From positions 1-64,000 of the forward strand of contig JAONJW010000004.1 in assembly GCA_028377305.1 (NCBI GenBank): a DNA stretch of 64,000 nt, read 5' to 3'. The translations under genes and the position numbers were made by a program. Every line of letters starts with the position of its first letter. Within the stretch, counting starts at the first letter, position 1. The DNA is from Prolixibacteraceae bacterium (GTDB lineage: Bacteria; Bacteroidota; Bacteroidia; Bacteroidales; Prolixibacteraceae). This document shows positions 46,001-55,913 of the stretch, piece after piece. The notes under the pieces are model-generated. The model saw nothing but the letters and a program-made list of their open reading frames with translations, searched no databases and was not told the DNA's origin.

Positions 46001-46048
46001 CTATTTATTTTTAGCGAATTAAATTGCTAAACTCTTTGTAAAAAAATA

Positions 46049-46366
46049 TTACAACATAGAGTCTAACTTGGTAGCTAAACTAGTCTTAGGAACCGCACCA
46101 ACCTGCTTGTCTACTACTTCACCACCTTTAAAGAAAAGGATTGTAGGGATATTACGAATCCCATATTTAGCAGCAGTACCTTGATTGTTGTCCACGTCCA
46201 TTTTTGTAACAACAACTTTTCCTTCATACTCCTTAGCTAACTCTTCAACAATAGGAGTTAACATACGACAAGGTCCACACCATTCTGCCCAAAAGTCCAC
46301 AAGAACAGGCTGTTCAGACTGAATAACTACTTCGTCGAAATTCGCATCAGTTACTTCAATAGCCAT
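46049..46366 (-). CDS. trxA: Thioredoxin
   Basis: 105 residues, standard length. The active site WAEWCGPCRML (Cys30/Cys33 region) and the cis-Pro loop RNIPTILFF are present. It is a cytoplasmic disulfide reductase fed by thioredoxin reductase. It has its own -7 element downstream of dnaE on the same strand, so it need not be co-transcribed with dnaE. Confidence 0.98.
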   Translation of the reverse strand: MAIEVTDANFDEVVIQSEQPVLVDFWAEWCGPCRMLTPIVEELAKEYEGKVVVTKMDVDNNQGTAAKYGIRNIPTILFFKGGEVVDKQVGAVPKTSLATKLDSML

Positions 46367-46416
46367 GATAATATAATGTTTAAGTTTTAAAAATTCTATT
46401 CTTTTGTCTACTTGTT

Positions 46417-46424
46417 CAAATTTA
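46417..46424 (-). promoter_or_regulatory. -7 element for trxA
   Basis: On the minus strand TAAATTTG (46424-46417) fits the consensus and lies 51 bases before the trxA ATG, between it and the dnaE stop. Confidence 0.5.
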
Positions 46425-46428
46425 CAAA

Positions 46429-49400
46429 TTAATTTAGTTTAAACGTAATCTCTTCATATTTTTGTAAAAATGACAAAAAACTATCAGACAAAAATACACG
46501 TTTATTTCTAGATTTCAGTGAAATCTTCTGTTTTTTACTCTTGTTCACAAAAGATAACGTTAAGAGTGTCTGACCTCTATTTTGATCCACAACATTTTGA
46601 AACGCATTATTAAAATCTGCATCAATAATGTCATCTGGAATTTCTACTTCTAGGTTCTTCACCTTATCTCTTAAGTTGGACAAGAATTCAACAAAAGTGA
46701 CATTAAACTCTAACTCTCCCGGTCTAAACATACTTTGCTCTACTCGCCCTTTGACAAGTAATAACGACCCAATTTTACAAAATTTTGAGTAATTATCATG
46801 GTTTTTACCAAAGAAAAAGAATCTAAAGTCTCCTGAAAAATCTTCTAGAGTCATATTAGAAAAAGGCTTCCCTGTTTTGGTCATTGCTTCTCTTGCATCC
46901 GAAACCATTCCCGCAATAGCCACCTCTTTACCCAACAGTTTATCCATATTAGATAGATTACTCACCTTAAACTCTTTCGAGGCAAAATGCTCTATCTCGA
47001 AACGATAATCATCTAAAGGGTGAGACGATAGGTAAATACCTATTAACTCTTTTTCTCTTTCAAGAAGCTCTAACTTAGGCCATTCATCTGCAATAGGGAT
47101 ATTGGGTTTCTTTACCTCTATTAAAGCTAAATCTCCAAATAATGATCCCATACCATTACCTTGCTTGTCCGATTGTATCTTATTTCCATATGCAATAAGA
47201 TCCTCAATGAACATCGAAGCAGATCGTGTTGGTTCAAAGAACTGTGCTCTATTAATCTCTTTAAAGAGATCGAATCCACCAGAAACAGCCAATCCCTCGA
47301 TATTCTTCTTATTTACTGTTTTTAAAGGGACACGCTCTACAAAATCAAAGATATCATTGAATATTCCATTTTGATCACGCTCTTCAATGATAGCATCGAC
47401 AGCGCCTTCTCCAACACCTTTTACTCCTGCTAAGCCATAACGAAGTACTCCTTCTTTGTTTACGGTAAATTTACGATATGACTCATTCACATCAGGGCCT
47501 TTAACATCTAATCCCATATGGCGACACTCTTCCATAAAGTTAGATAACTTCTCGATATTGCTTAGATTCCGACTCAACACTGCCGCCATAAACTCCGCAG
47601 GATAGTGTGCCTTCAGATATCCGGTTTGATACGCGATATAAGCATAACAAACAGAGTGCGACTTATTAAATGCATACGAAGCAAATGCCTCCCAGTCACT
47701 CCATATCTTACCAATCAAGCGATCTGGATCTAAGTTTCCAACTTCACACCCACTCATAAAATCAGGGTTACTTTTACATCCATCGATGAATTTAGCTTTC
47801 AGCTCACCCATCAACTTCATATTCTTCTTACCCATCGCTTTACGTAAGGTATCCGACTGCCCCCTAGTAAAGTTTCCAAGTGCGCGAGATTGAAGCATCA
47901 CTTGCTCTTGGAAGACCGTAATACCATAGGTGCTCTTCAGAAATGGCTCCATCATTGGATGGTCATAAATAATCTCGGCCACCCCATGCTTACGATTAAT
48001 AAAGTCGGGAATATATTCCATCGGCCCAGGACGATACAACGCATTCATGGCAACCAAATCTTCGAAACGGTTGGGTTGTAATAACCGTAAGTACTTCTTC
48101 ATCCCAAGAGACTCAAACTGAAAAATTGCTGTTGTATCTCCTCTACTAAAAAGATTATATGTCTCTTCGTCATCCATAGGGATACCATCGATATCAATAT
48201 CTATCCCTTTTGACAACTTAATATTATCTAATGATTCTTTAATGATAGACAGCGTCTTTAGTCCTAAAAAGTCCATCTTTAAAAGACCTATATCTTCGAC
48301 AAAACGACCATCATACTGTGTAGTCAACAACGATTCCCCTTTGGTAGGCATCACAGGAATGTTCTGAGACAATGTATCCCGTCCAATAAGCACACCACAA
48401 GCATGCACCCCTGTTTGTCGCACACATCCCTCTAAAGATTCTGCTAACGTAATGGTTTTGGCTATCAGTTGGTCGGCACCTCTTTTCTCTTTCTCGAGAT
48501 CGGGGTTCTCTGCATATGCTTTCTTTAAGGTCATTTTAGGTGCCTCAGGCACCATCTTAGCCAATCTATTTGCTTCAGGTAAAGGGAGCTTCAAAACTCT
48601 TGCGACATCTTTTAATGCCATCTTTGCTGCCATTGTACCGAAAGTACATATATGTGCGACCTTATCATCGCCATACTTCTCTGTCACCCAATCCAAAACC
48701 ATCTGTCGACCGTCATCATCAAAGTCGATATCGATATCGGGCATAGATATACGATCAGGGTTTAGGAAACGCTCAAAAAGAAGATCATACTTAATGGGAT
48801 CAACATTGGTAATTCCAATAGCATAAGCGACAGCAGAACCTGCTGCAGAACCACGCCCAGGACCAACAATCACACCCATCTCTCTTGCAGCACAAATAAA
48901 ATCCTGTACTATCAAGAAATACCCAGGAAAACCCATCGATTTGATTGTCTCCAACTCAAAATCAATACGCTCCTTCTTATCGTCTGTAAAGTCGTGAGGA
49001 TATCTATCTTTAACCCCTTCATACACCAAATAGGCTAGGTAGTCAGACTCCAGTTTTACACGTAAAGCACCTTCATAGCCTCCCATACGATCTAATGACC
49101 CTTTAAATTCAGTCTCTAAATCTTCTTGGGTATATTGCTCCTTATATACTTCGAATGTTGAGAACTCTAAGGGGATAGGGAACTCTGGCATAATGGGAGC
49201 AGAATCTAACTCATATAATTCGATCTTTTCCGCAACACTGTCTGTCTCAGCTATTACATGAGGAATATCTGAAAAAAGCTCATGCATCTCCTCGGTGGTT
49301 TTAAACCACTCCTGTCTAGTATAACGCATTCGATTAGGGTCATCATAATCCTTTCCTGTGTTCAAACAGATAAGAATATCATGTGCCTCTGCATCCTCCT

Positions 49401-50061
49401 TATTGACAAAGTGAACATCATTAGCTGCAATAACTTTTACATCATGTTTATCCGCCAGCTCTAATATCTTGTTATTCACCAGAACCTGGTTGTTATAGAT
49501 ATCTACTCTTAGACGTGGATCTTCACTTGGATGACGTTGAAGTTCAAGATAATAGTCATCTCCAAAAACACTCTTAAACCATTGAATCGACTCCTCTGCT
49601 TTTGCAATATCTCCTTTCATGATCCACTGAGGGATCTCCCCTCCCAAGCAAGCCGAAGTAACGATAATTCCTTCATGATATTTCTCCAATAGCTCTTTAT
49701 CAATACGAGGTCGATAATACATCCCATCCGTATTTGCAACAGAGATAATATGAAGAAGGTTCTTATACCCTTGTTCATTTTTAGCTAATAGGATCAAGTG
49801 ATGTCCGGAGCGATCTACCTTATCTTTTTTTGTAGATAAGCTTCTTGAAGCAACGTAGGTCTCACAACCTAATATCGGTTTTATATCATTGGCCTTACAT
49901 GCTGCATGAAACTCTTTAATTCCAAACATAGTTCCATGATCGGTTAAAGCAATGGCTTTCATCCCATCTTCTTTTGCCTTTGAGACCAAAGCCTTAACCC
50001 CCGCAGCACCATCTAATATTGAGTATTGTGAGTGAACATGTAAATGCGTAAATGGTGTCAT
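46429..50061 (-). CDS. dnaE: DNA polymerase III alpha subunit
   Basis: 1210 residues. The N-terminal PHP domain starts HLHVHSQYSILDG (6-18) and has LTDHGTMFG. The polymerase core has the catalytic loop PDIDIDF (441-447), GPGRGSAAGS (400-409) and the later KKNIEG/HhH segment, and an OB-fold (EVAIAGMVSDAR...TLEDFSG) lies near 1000. It is the replicative polymerase. There is no exonuclease insertion, so proofreading comes from a separate DnaQ. The C-terminus (FLQKYEEITFKLN) ends just before the trxA promoter. Confidence 0.98.
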   Translation of the reverse strand: MTPFTHLHVHSQYSILDGAAGVKALVSKAKEDGMKAIALTDHGTMFGIKEFHAACKANDIKPILGCETYVASRSLSTKKDKVDRSGHHLILLAKNEQGYKNLLHIISVANTDGMYYRPRIDKELLEKYHEGIIVTSACLGGEIPQWIMKGDIAKAEESIQWFKSVFGDDYYLELQRHPSEDPRLRVDIYNNQVLVNNKILELADKHDVKVIAANDVHFVNKEDAEAHDILICLNTGKDYDDPNRMRYTRQEWFKTTEEMHELFSDIPHVIAETDSVAEKIELYELDSAPIMPEFPIPLEFSTFEVYKEQYTQEDLETEFKGSLDRMGGYEGALRVKLESDYLAYLVYEGVKDRYPHDFTDDKKERIDFELETIKSMGFPGYFLIVQDFICAAREMGVIVGPGRGSAAGSAVAYAIGITNVDPIKYDLLFERFLNPDRISMPDIDIDFDDDGRQMVLDWVTEKYGDDKVAHICTFGTMAAKMALKDVARVLKLPLPEANRLAKMVPEAPKMTLKKAYAENPDLEKEKRGADQLIAKTITLAESLEGCVRQTGVHACGVLIGRDTLSQNIPVMPTKGESLLTTQYDGRFVEDIGLLKMDFLGLKTLSIIKESLDNIKLSKGIDIDIDGIPMDDEETYNLFSRGDTTAIFQFESLGMKKYLRLLQPNRFEDLVAMNALYRPGPMEYIPDFINRKHGVAEIIYDHPMMEPFLKSTYGITVFQEQVMLQSRALGNFTRGQSDTLRKAMGKKNMKLMGELKAKFIDGCKSNPDFMSGCEVGNLDPDRLIGKIWSDWEAFASYAFNKSHSVCYAYIAYQTGYLKAHYPAEFMAAVLSRNLSNIEKLSNFMEECRHMGLDVKGPDVNESYRKFTVNKEGVLRYGLAGVKGVGEGAVDAIIEERDQNGIFNDIFDFVERVPLKTVNKKNIEGLAVSGGFDLFKEINRAQFFEPTRSASMFIEDLIAYGNKIQSDKQGNGMGSLFGDLALIEVKKPNIPIADEWPKLELLEREKELIGIYLSSHPLDDYRFEIEHFASKEFKVSNLSNMDKLLGKEVAIAGMVSDAREAMTKTGKPFSNMTLEDFSGDFRFFFFGKNHDNYSKFCKIGSLLLVKGRVEQSMFRPGELEFNVTFVEFLSNLRDKVKNLEVEIPDDIIDADFNNAFQNVVDQNRGQTLLTLSFVNKSKKQKISLKSRNKRVFLSDSFLSFLQKYEEITFKLN

Positions 50062-50129
50062 ATTATCTTGTAGTATTAACTCTATTCAAAATGATACGAT
50101 ACTCGCCTAAGTGAGCCGTATTCTATATC

Positions 50130-50795
50130 TTATTGAGCAATTGTATTTATTTCCTCATTCAACTCCTCTAATCTCGTCATGTGCTTACCAAAAAGCAAAT
50201 CAAATACCCACACATACAACCGACGAGCCAAAAAGAATACCGTGACAAAAATAATAATTGAAGTAACAATATAGATCAATAAAAATAGTTTATCTCCATT
50301 ATTAACGATTATATTCCGATCCTCAATGATACTTTCATATATAGAATACACTGTTCCCAAAGCTCCACTCAACAACAACGAAAAGACACAAAAGAAATAG
50401 CTTCTTTTAAACTTCTTTAGCACGAATAAAAATTTGTTTATCGAACTCTTCACTTGAGAAGATGGAATGGTATGCCAAGCAATCTTATTTACCTTATACA
50501 CAAAAGACAAAAGTGCAACCGAACACAAAACAGCCAAACCGTAATCCACAATAGATAAGAACAGTGGTAGTTTTACATGCATATAGTAAACAATAAAAAA
50601 GTCTAGTGCAAACTGAAGAATCCAGAACAACACAACCAAGATATAAGCCACTCTAATGCTCTTTTCAATCTTAGCAAACTGAGTAACTCCTTTAGTATGA
50701 ATGATCCCATCTAACTCCTTTACAGAAACCTTTTCAATACGATCCTCTTTTTCTGATAAGGCCTTCCAGTTATTTTTTAAATCTTCTAATTCCAT
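50130..50795 (-). CDS. Four-helix membrane protein, likely partner of the adjacent ECF sigma factor
   Basis: 221 residues. The soluble N-terminus (MELEDLKNNWKALSEKEDRIEKV, about 1-45) precedes four membrane helices (about 50-70, 78-100, 135-157, 170-195). It starts 13 bases after the sigma gene, so the two are co-transcribed. Membrane proteins with this N-terminal pattern commonly follow ECF sigma genes in Bacteroidota and may act as anti-sigma factors. It lacks a recognisable ZAS zinc motif, so that role is inference from position. Confidence 0.7.
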   Translation of the reverse strand: MELEDLKNNWKALSEKEDRIEKVSVKELDGIIHTKGVTQFAKIEKSIRVAYILVVLFWILQFALDFFIVYYMHVKLPLFLSIVDYGLAVLCSVALLSFVYKVNKIAWHTIPSSQVKSSINKFLFVLKKFKRSYFFCVFSLLLSGALGTVYSIYESIIEDRNIIVNNGDKLFLLIYIVTSIIIFVTVFFLARRLYVWVFDLLFGKHMTRLEELNEEINTIAQ

Positions 50796-50808
50796 TTATT
50801 ATGATATA

Positions 50809-51294
50809 CTAGCTAGGGTTCATTATTTTTTTTAGCTTGTCTTTTATCCTCGATATTTTCACCCGAACATTATTCTGGGTTATCCCCATAATTTCGGAGA
50901 TCTCATCATACTTTTTCTCTTCAAGAAACAATAGTATGATGGACTTCTCAATAGAAGACAATGTACTTATGGCACGATGTAGGAATTCGATTCTCTCTTC
51001 AAATTCTTCATCTTTACCCTCATCGGAAATATAGAACATCTCACTTTCTATACTTTGAGTAGAAACGTTCCGTTTCTCTTTCTTAAAATAGGTGATCGCA
51101 GTATTAAAAGCAACACGATACATCCAGGTACTAAATTTTGCCTCTCCTTTAAAAGATGGATATGCCCTCCACAGCTGCACCAAGATCTCTTGAAAGAGAT
51201 CTTCTCGACACTCTTTATCGGCACAATAGACACTACACACCTTATGTATAATCTTTTGATGTTCGGATATATTATCTAAAAATTCTTGTTTCAA
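50809..51294 (-). CDS. ECF-type RNA polymerase sigma factor
   Basis: 161 residues. Region 2 has CREDLFQEILVQLWRAYPSFKGEAKFSTWMYRVAFNTAITYFKK (the -10 recognition helix). Region 4 has LSSIEKSIILLFLEEKKYDEISEIMGITQNNVRVKISRIKDKL. It redirects polymerase to a small regulon, and the co-transcribed membrane protein probably controls it. It is divergent from the esterase gene. The SusC genes in this window do not carry an adjacent FecR-like protein, so a link to them is not implied. Confidence 0.95.
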   Translation of the reverse strand: MKQEFLDNISEHQKIIHKVCSVYCADKECREDLFQEILVQLWRAYPSFKGEAKFSTWMYRVAFNTAITYFKKEKRNVSTQSIESEMFYISDEGKDEEFEERIEFLHRAISTLSSIEKSIILLFLEEKKYDEISEIMGITQNNVRVKISRIKDKLKKIMNPS

Positions 51295-51522
51295 AATAGA
51301 CTATTTACAATTAAGAACCAATGAGTTAATTCTCTTACAAAATAAAACATGATAAAAATAAATAATTTTATTTCACATTGGTAAATAATTCTTCAAACTT
51401 AACATCAAAAGATAACAAACGCTTAAATAATGATCAATTTTATCTACACCAAAGTATAATATTACAAAGAACATTGTTTCAATCATACTTGTTCATATAG
51501 AGTAATCAATTTGTATAAAATC

Positions 51523-52404
51523 ATGAGATACCTCTTTTTTCTATCCTTTGTAATGTTATTCTTTTCATGTATTCCAAATAACAAGATGCGTATTGATATG
51601 ATTCATCCATATCCGTCAAGTTATATTGAAGATAGAAATGTAGACATATGGCTGCCCCAGAATTATAGCAAAGATAAACGATATCAAGTTCTATATATGC
51701 ACGATGGGCAGATGCTACATGATAGCACCTCTACGTGGAATCAGCAGGCATGGATGGCTGGACCTATCATGCAAAAACTGATTTCGAACCGGGAAGTACC
51801 TGAAACCATTATCGTGGGGATATGGAATATTCAAGACCATAGAACTTCAGACTACTGGCCAGCGAAACCGTTTAATATGCTTCCCAAATCTCTACGAAAC
51901 AGCTTAATAGAGAAACGCCTGAAGCGAGCACCAAACTCTGACAAATACCTTAAGTTTATTGTGGAGGAGCTCAAACCCTATATAGATAGAACCTATGCTA
52001 CCTATACAGATCAAAAACACACTTTTATTGCCGGATCTTCTATGGGAGGGCTAATATCGATGTATGCAATCTGTGAATATCCTAAAATATTCTCTGGTGC
52101 TGCTTGCTTATCGACCCATTGGATAGGGGGGGATGATACCAATAATGCAATCGCGAAATCGTTCATTAACTATATCGATCAATATATTCCATCAGCTAAA
52201 AACCATAAGTTCTACTTCGATCATGGGACAGAGACCTTAGATCAACACTATGGACCATCTCAACTAAAAGTAAACGCTGTGTTTATAAAACACGGATACA
52301 CAAAAACAAATTTTAAAAGTGAAGTATTTGTTGGCGATAAACACGAAGAGAAATACTGGGCTCAAAGACTTCATATTCCTTTTAAATTCATATTAAACAG
52401 ATAG
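51523..52404 (+). CDS. Esterase D/enterochelin-esterase-like alpha/beta hydrolase, lipoprotein
   Basis: About 293 residues from the ATG at 51523 (MRYLFFLSFVMLFFSC); an in-frame TTG at 51511 would put four extra residues before the signal peptide. The lipobox ends at Cys16. The hydrolase core has YMHDGQMLHD near the oxyanion strand, the nucleophile elbow GSSMGG and a late catalytic His candidate in GDKHEEKYWA. It probably hydrolyses an ester, such as a siderophore or acyl sugar, at the periplasm or surface. Confidence 0.88.
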   Translation: MRYLFFLSFVMLFFSCIPNNKMRIDMIHPYPSSYIEDRNVDIWLPQNYSKDKRYQVLYMHDGQMLHDSTSTWNQQAWMAGPIMQKLISNREVPETIIVGIWNIQDHRTSDYWPAKPFNMLPKSLRNSLIEKRLKRAPNSDKYLKFIVEELKPYIDRTYATYTDQKHTFIAGSSMGGLISMYAICEYPKIFSGAACLSTHWIGGDDTNNAIAKSFINYIDQYIPSAKNHKFYFDHGTETLDQHYGPSQLKVNAVFIKHGYTKTNFKSEVFVGDKHEEKYWAQRLHIPFKFILNR

Positions 52405-52472
52405 AGTTCATCCCAAAAACATCTTTGTATAGAATGCAATTCTTATGAATAATCAATTAAAAAAACAATGAT

Positions 52473-53114
52473 ATGAAAAACATCTTAATAATAGGTTGTG
52501 GACCAGGGTTAGGTTTATCTCTAGCCAAAATATTTGGGGCTAATGGCAACCACATTTCACTAATCAGTAGAAATATAAACAAACTCAATAGCTACAAAGA
52601 GATACTACAAAAGAATAACATACCTGTCATCGTACACCAGGCCGATGTTGAACAATTTGATACCCTAAAGAAAGCCCTCGATAAAATTCGAGAAAAAGTC
52701 TCTCATTTTGATGTAGTCATATACAATGCAGCCTCACTAAGGCTTAATGATATTATGGAGGACACCCCCGAACAAATGCTCAAAGATTATAAAATAAACA
52801 CACTACATGCATTGGAGACAGTTAAATACTTATACCCAGAACTTAAAGCAAACAATGGTACCGTTTTACTAACGGGAGGTGGATTTGCTCTTCATCCTAA
52901 TCCACGTTTCGGATCACTCTCCATGGGTAAAGCCTCCCTTAGAAATCTATCCCATCAACTATACAAGAAACTACGTAGAGATAAGATATATGTAGGAACA
53001 GTAACCATAACTGATTTTATCAGTAAGGAGAGTACCAAATATTCTCCAGATAAGATTGCCGAGCAGTTTTACAATCTCTATCTCAACAAAAGTCAAAATG
53101 AGACAATCTATTAA
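52473..53114 (+). CDS. Short-chain dehydrogenase-like protein lacking the catalytic Tyr
   Basis: 213 residues with the Rossmann loop GCGPGLGLSLA (8-18) and NAASL in place of NNAG. The usual Ser and YxxxK are altered: the strand ends LLTGGG, and the lysine segment reads LSMGKASL, with Leu where Tyr should be. It may bind NAD(P) but is unlikely to be a normal oxidoreductase. It is 68 bases after the esterase gene on the same strand. Confidence 0.82.
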   Translation: MKNILIIGCGPGLGLSLAKIFGANGNHISLISRNINKLNSYKEILQKNNIPVIVHQADVEQFDTLKKALDKIREKVSHFDVVIYNAASLRLNDIMEDTPEQMLKDYKINTLHALETVKYLYPELKANNGTVLLTGGGFALHPNPRFGSLSMGKASLRNLSHQLYKKLRRDKIYVGTVTITDFISKESTKYSPDKIAEQFYNLYLNKSQNETIY

Positions 53115-53159
53115 AAACCAGATTTTTACACTATAAACAACTCATTTGTGTAATTTAAA

Positions 53160-53918
53160 TCAGAACCGACACCCAAGATATATCTGCTTCATATGATATC
53201 TCTCCGACATCATATCATATGGGTTCCCCAATTCATATTTAAACCCAATAGGCAAAGATATTGACTTTGTAATTTTCCATGAAAAACTAACATCATGAGA
53301 GTACACCAAATCAGATGGCCCATGAAAAAAGAACTCCTTTTCATCGTCATAATAAGAATTCCACGCAGATTCATTAGATAAATTCCATAAACTCAGATTA
53401 CACTGAAAACAGACCTCGAACTCATCCCACTCCTTCCTTACAACACATAATATACTCTGACCAAAAGTCCAATAGTTCATTTCTTGTGAAAATGCATCAT
53501 CCCCGCCGTTGTACATAGAAGCTCTAATGTTTTGATACAATCCAGACCCCACATATACCCCCAAACCAGACGTGACATTAGTCAATCGAAATGACAGCTC
53601 TTCGGTAGCTTGAAAACGAAGAAATATCAAGTCACTCTGTTTATTTAAGGCGTTATCATGAAACTTATGGATCATATTCCCTCCTACATAATCCAACTTA
53701 TAATGCTGAAGCCATCGGTTTGAATATATATGTCCTCCCACAGTAGCTGCGCTAACTCTATCTTTAAATGAATAAGAAGCCACTTTTTGATCTTGTCGTT
53801 TGAGCTGAACAATGCCAATATTAAAGTACAGATCTACTTCTTTCTTCCCCTCAGCATTCACTACAAGCACCGAAGCAAGCAACAAAAACAATGCTCTAAT
53901 AAACCCTCGCATATTCAA
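53160..53918 (-). CDS. Secreted protein, possibly an outer-membrane barrel, function unknown
   Basis: 252 residues. The signal peptide ends about residue 22 (VVNAEGKK). The mature part alternates hydrophobic and polar residues with many aromatics (YSHDVSFSWKITKSISLPIGFKYEL) and ends in an aromatic residue (YLGCRF), the pattern of a small beta-barrel. It overlaps the end of the S41 peptidase gene by 23 bases in another frame and is probably translated with it. Confidence 0.65.
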   Translation of the reverse strand: MNMRGFIRALFLLLASVLVVNAEGKKEVDLYFNIGIVQLKRQDQKVASYSFKDRVSAATVGGHIYSNRWLQHYKLDYVGGNMIHKFHDNALNKQSDLIFLRFQATEELSFRLTNVTSGLGVYVGSGLYQNIRASMYNGGDDAFSQEMNYWTFGQSILCVVRKEWDEFEVCFQCNLSLWNLSNESAWNSYYDDEKEFFFHGPSDLVYSHDVSFSWKITKSISLPIGFKYELGNPYDMMSERYHMKQIYLGCRF

Positions 53919-54972
53919 TAGCTTTTATTAGTGTAGGATCTTCAAAATTCGAAAGGTTGATGTTCTTCATTTCAATATCTGGAGTTAATCCAACCCCTTC
54001 ATAGCTTTTCCCTGTAGGCAAACGAACATCACTAACAGGAATTCGTACAAACCATCCATTAATGAGTTCTCGATACATTGACGGAGAAAAAATCCCAAAG
54101 GTCCTCGAACCTAAGGTAATAACGTTGGGTAATCCTTTCATTACAACAACAAATATCTCAGCAGCACTTGCGGTAGATTTGTTCGTTAGAACAACACAAT
54201 CTCCTTTAAAGGTAAAAGAAGACGAAGGCTTCACGACAAAACTACTCTTTACCTTCCTCAAGTCAGTTCTATTATCATTATATCGAACCCTTTCAATTAA
54301 ATACTCTCGAGTCTCTGAATAGAAATAACCTGCTAGATACTCTGACCAAGCCGAGAAACCACCCCTATTATTCCTCACATCAAGAATGATAGAGTGGCTC
54401 GTTTTCAAAAAATCCATAGCATTATCCACTTCATCTTTGAATTGATTAAACGATTGGGGTTCTTTGTTTGGCATAAATGCATTTACCTTTATATAACCAA
54501 TGGGAAGAGATGGCTTTGCCTTACTAGACTTAATGTATCCATATTCAACAAAATCCATCTTGTCAGTGACAAGATCAACTTCATATTTATAATACCTTTC
54601 TGAAACCATATAGGTATCGTCAAATCCAGTCCTAAGAGGCTGATAGGAAGATAAAGCCTCTTTTGTTTGAGCAATATAAGAGTGCCCATCCCTTAACTCT
54701 TTCAACTCTATCTCATTCAAAATATGGTAAAGTTCTTCAGGAGTCGTATGCTCATTTATCCTGCTTCTATATTTCACATACACGTGATCCCAATCGATCG
54801 ATTTAACGAGAAAATTAGCGTAATATAGATCATAAGACCTCCAAAAATCATCAAATACATCAATTGAAGTATATCCTTTACTATAATCATCCCATGTCGA
54901 ACTACAAGATGAGAATAGCAACAGTAGCAAAAACACAAAACAGTTTACACTTCTTTTCATATATTTAAACAT
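53896..54972 (-). CDS. S41 family peptidase lipoprotein
   Basis: 358 residues. The lipobox LLLFSSC (Cys23) is followed by an N-terminal helical region and the S41 core: IILDVRNNRGGFS, then LTNKSTASAAEIFVVVMK (catalytic Ser region) and ITLGSRTFGIFSPS. The Lys of the bacterial Ser/Lys dyad (TFGKG) is Ile here, as in the S41 subtype of many Bacteroidota lipoproteins. It probably acts on peptides in the periplasm or at the outer membrane. It overlaps the next gene by 23 bases. Confidence 0.88.
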   Translation of the reverse strand: MFKYMKRSVNCFVFLLLLLFSSCSSTWDDYSKGYTSIDVFDDFWRSYDLYYANFLVKSIDWDHVYVKYRSRINEHTTPEELYHILNEIELKELRDGHSYIAQTKEALSSYQPLRTGFDDTYMVSERYYKYEVDLVTDKMDFVEYGYIKSSKAKPSLPIGYIKVNAFMPNKEPQSFNQFKDEVDNAMDFLKTSHSIILDVRNNRGGFSAWSEYLAGYFYSETREYLIERVRYNDNRTDLRKVKSSFVVKPSSSFTFKGDCVVLTNKSTASAAEIFVVVMKGLPNVITLGSRTFGIFSPSMYRELINGWFVRIPVSDVRLPTGKSYEGVGLTPDIEMKNINLSNFEDPTLIKAIEYARVY

Positions 54973-55064
54973 TATATGATTACAGATTCACTCAAACAAT
55001 AAAGTTAGGATAAAAAAAGAATATTAGTTACCCTAACTCTATTTAATGGTTTTTCTATCCAAAA

Positions 55065-55913
55065 CTATTCCAACGCCTTTTCATAAGAAGGTGCAAGTTC
55101 ATTATACCAACTCAGAACCGACTTCTTTAGATCCCAATCGTTCTCTCCCATCTTCTGTATTAAAATGTCCACTTGCTGCTTATTAAAAGCATATGACTTG
55201 AAGAATTTCTTTAACTTAGGGTGATTACTAGCCCATGATCTAGTACAGTATTTAACCAAAGCATAGTTGGTATCAAATGCACTATATGGATCTTCAAGCA
55301 TCTTAATATATTTATGATCTAACATAGGATGTGGCTCCCAACCAGTGATACAAAATGGGACACGATTCATATATAAATTCTCGAAAACTTTAATCATTTC
55401 GACTTCAGTAACATACTCCGATTCGACATTTAAATCATATCTTTTACGAACCTCACTCACACCAGCAAAAGATTCTGAATCATGATTTATTGCAATAGAG
55501 TAGATTTTTCCACCAATTTCTTTTTCAAGTCCTTTAAGCTCTGCTATAGAAGTTATATCCATATAGTTTGGAACGACCAAACCTATCTTTCCTCCCTCAT
55601 AGATATTCCCTAATACGGCTAGTTTTTGGGTGCCCTGAACATGAATACTATGAGACATCCATTTCTCTAGAAAGACATCTGCCTTTCCGCTGTTCAACGC
55701 TTTAACTCCATCCTTCACAAGGATAGTCTTCACCTGATATCCATTGGATTCAAGCAGTCGTTTGGCAAACATCGTGAATGCCTTATTTTCACTCCAATCC
55801 TCATATGCAATCACCACATCTGGCTCTTTAGATGAGCCCGTACTCTTTGTGGTTTTATTACATGAGAATAATAAAAGAGAAATAACAATTAAAAGTAATA
55901 ATTTAGGTTTCAT
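55065..55913 (-). CDS. Glycine betaine/choline-type ABC transporter substrate-binding lipoprotein
   Basis: About 282 residues from MKPKLLLLIVISLLLFSC (start at 55913; an in-frame ATG at 55940 adds nine residues before the signal peptide and is less likely). The OpuAC-like fold is recognised from EDWSENKAFTMFAKRLLESNGYQVKT, DVFLEKWMSHS and CITGWEPHPMLDHKYIKML, with aromatic residues placed for quaternary-ammonium binding. No permease or ATPase gene is adjacent, so the transporter partners are elsewhere or it acts in sensing. Confidence 0.88.
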   Translation of the reverse strand: MKPKLLLLIVISLLLFSCNKTTKSTGSSKEPDVVIAYEDWSENKAFTMFAKRLLESNGYQVKTILVKDGVKALNSGKADVFLEKWMSHSIHVQGTQKLAVLGNIYEGGKIGLVVPNYMDITSIAELKGLEKEIGGKIYSIAINHDSESFAGVSEVRKRYDLNVESEYVTEVEMIKVFENLYMNRVPFCITGWEPHPMLDHKYIKMLEDPYSAFDTNYALVKYCTRSWASNHPKLKKFFKSYAFNKQQVDILIQKMGENDWDLKKSVLSWYNELAPSYEKALE

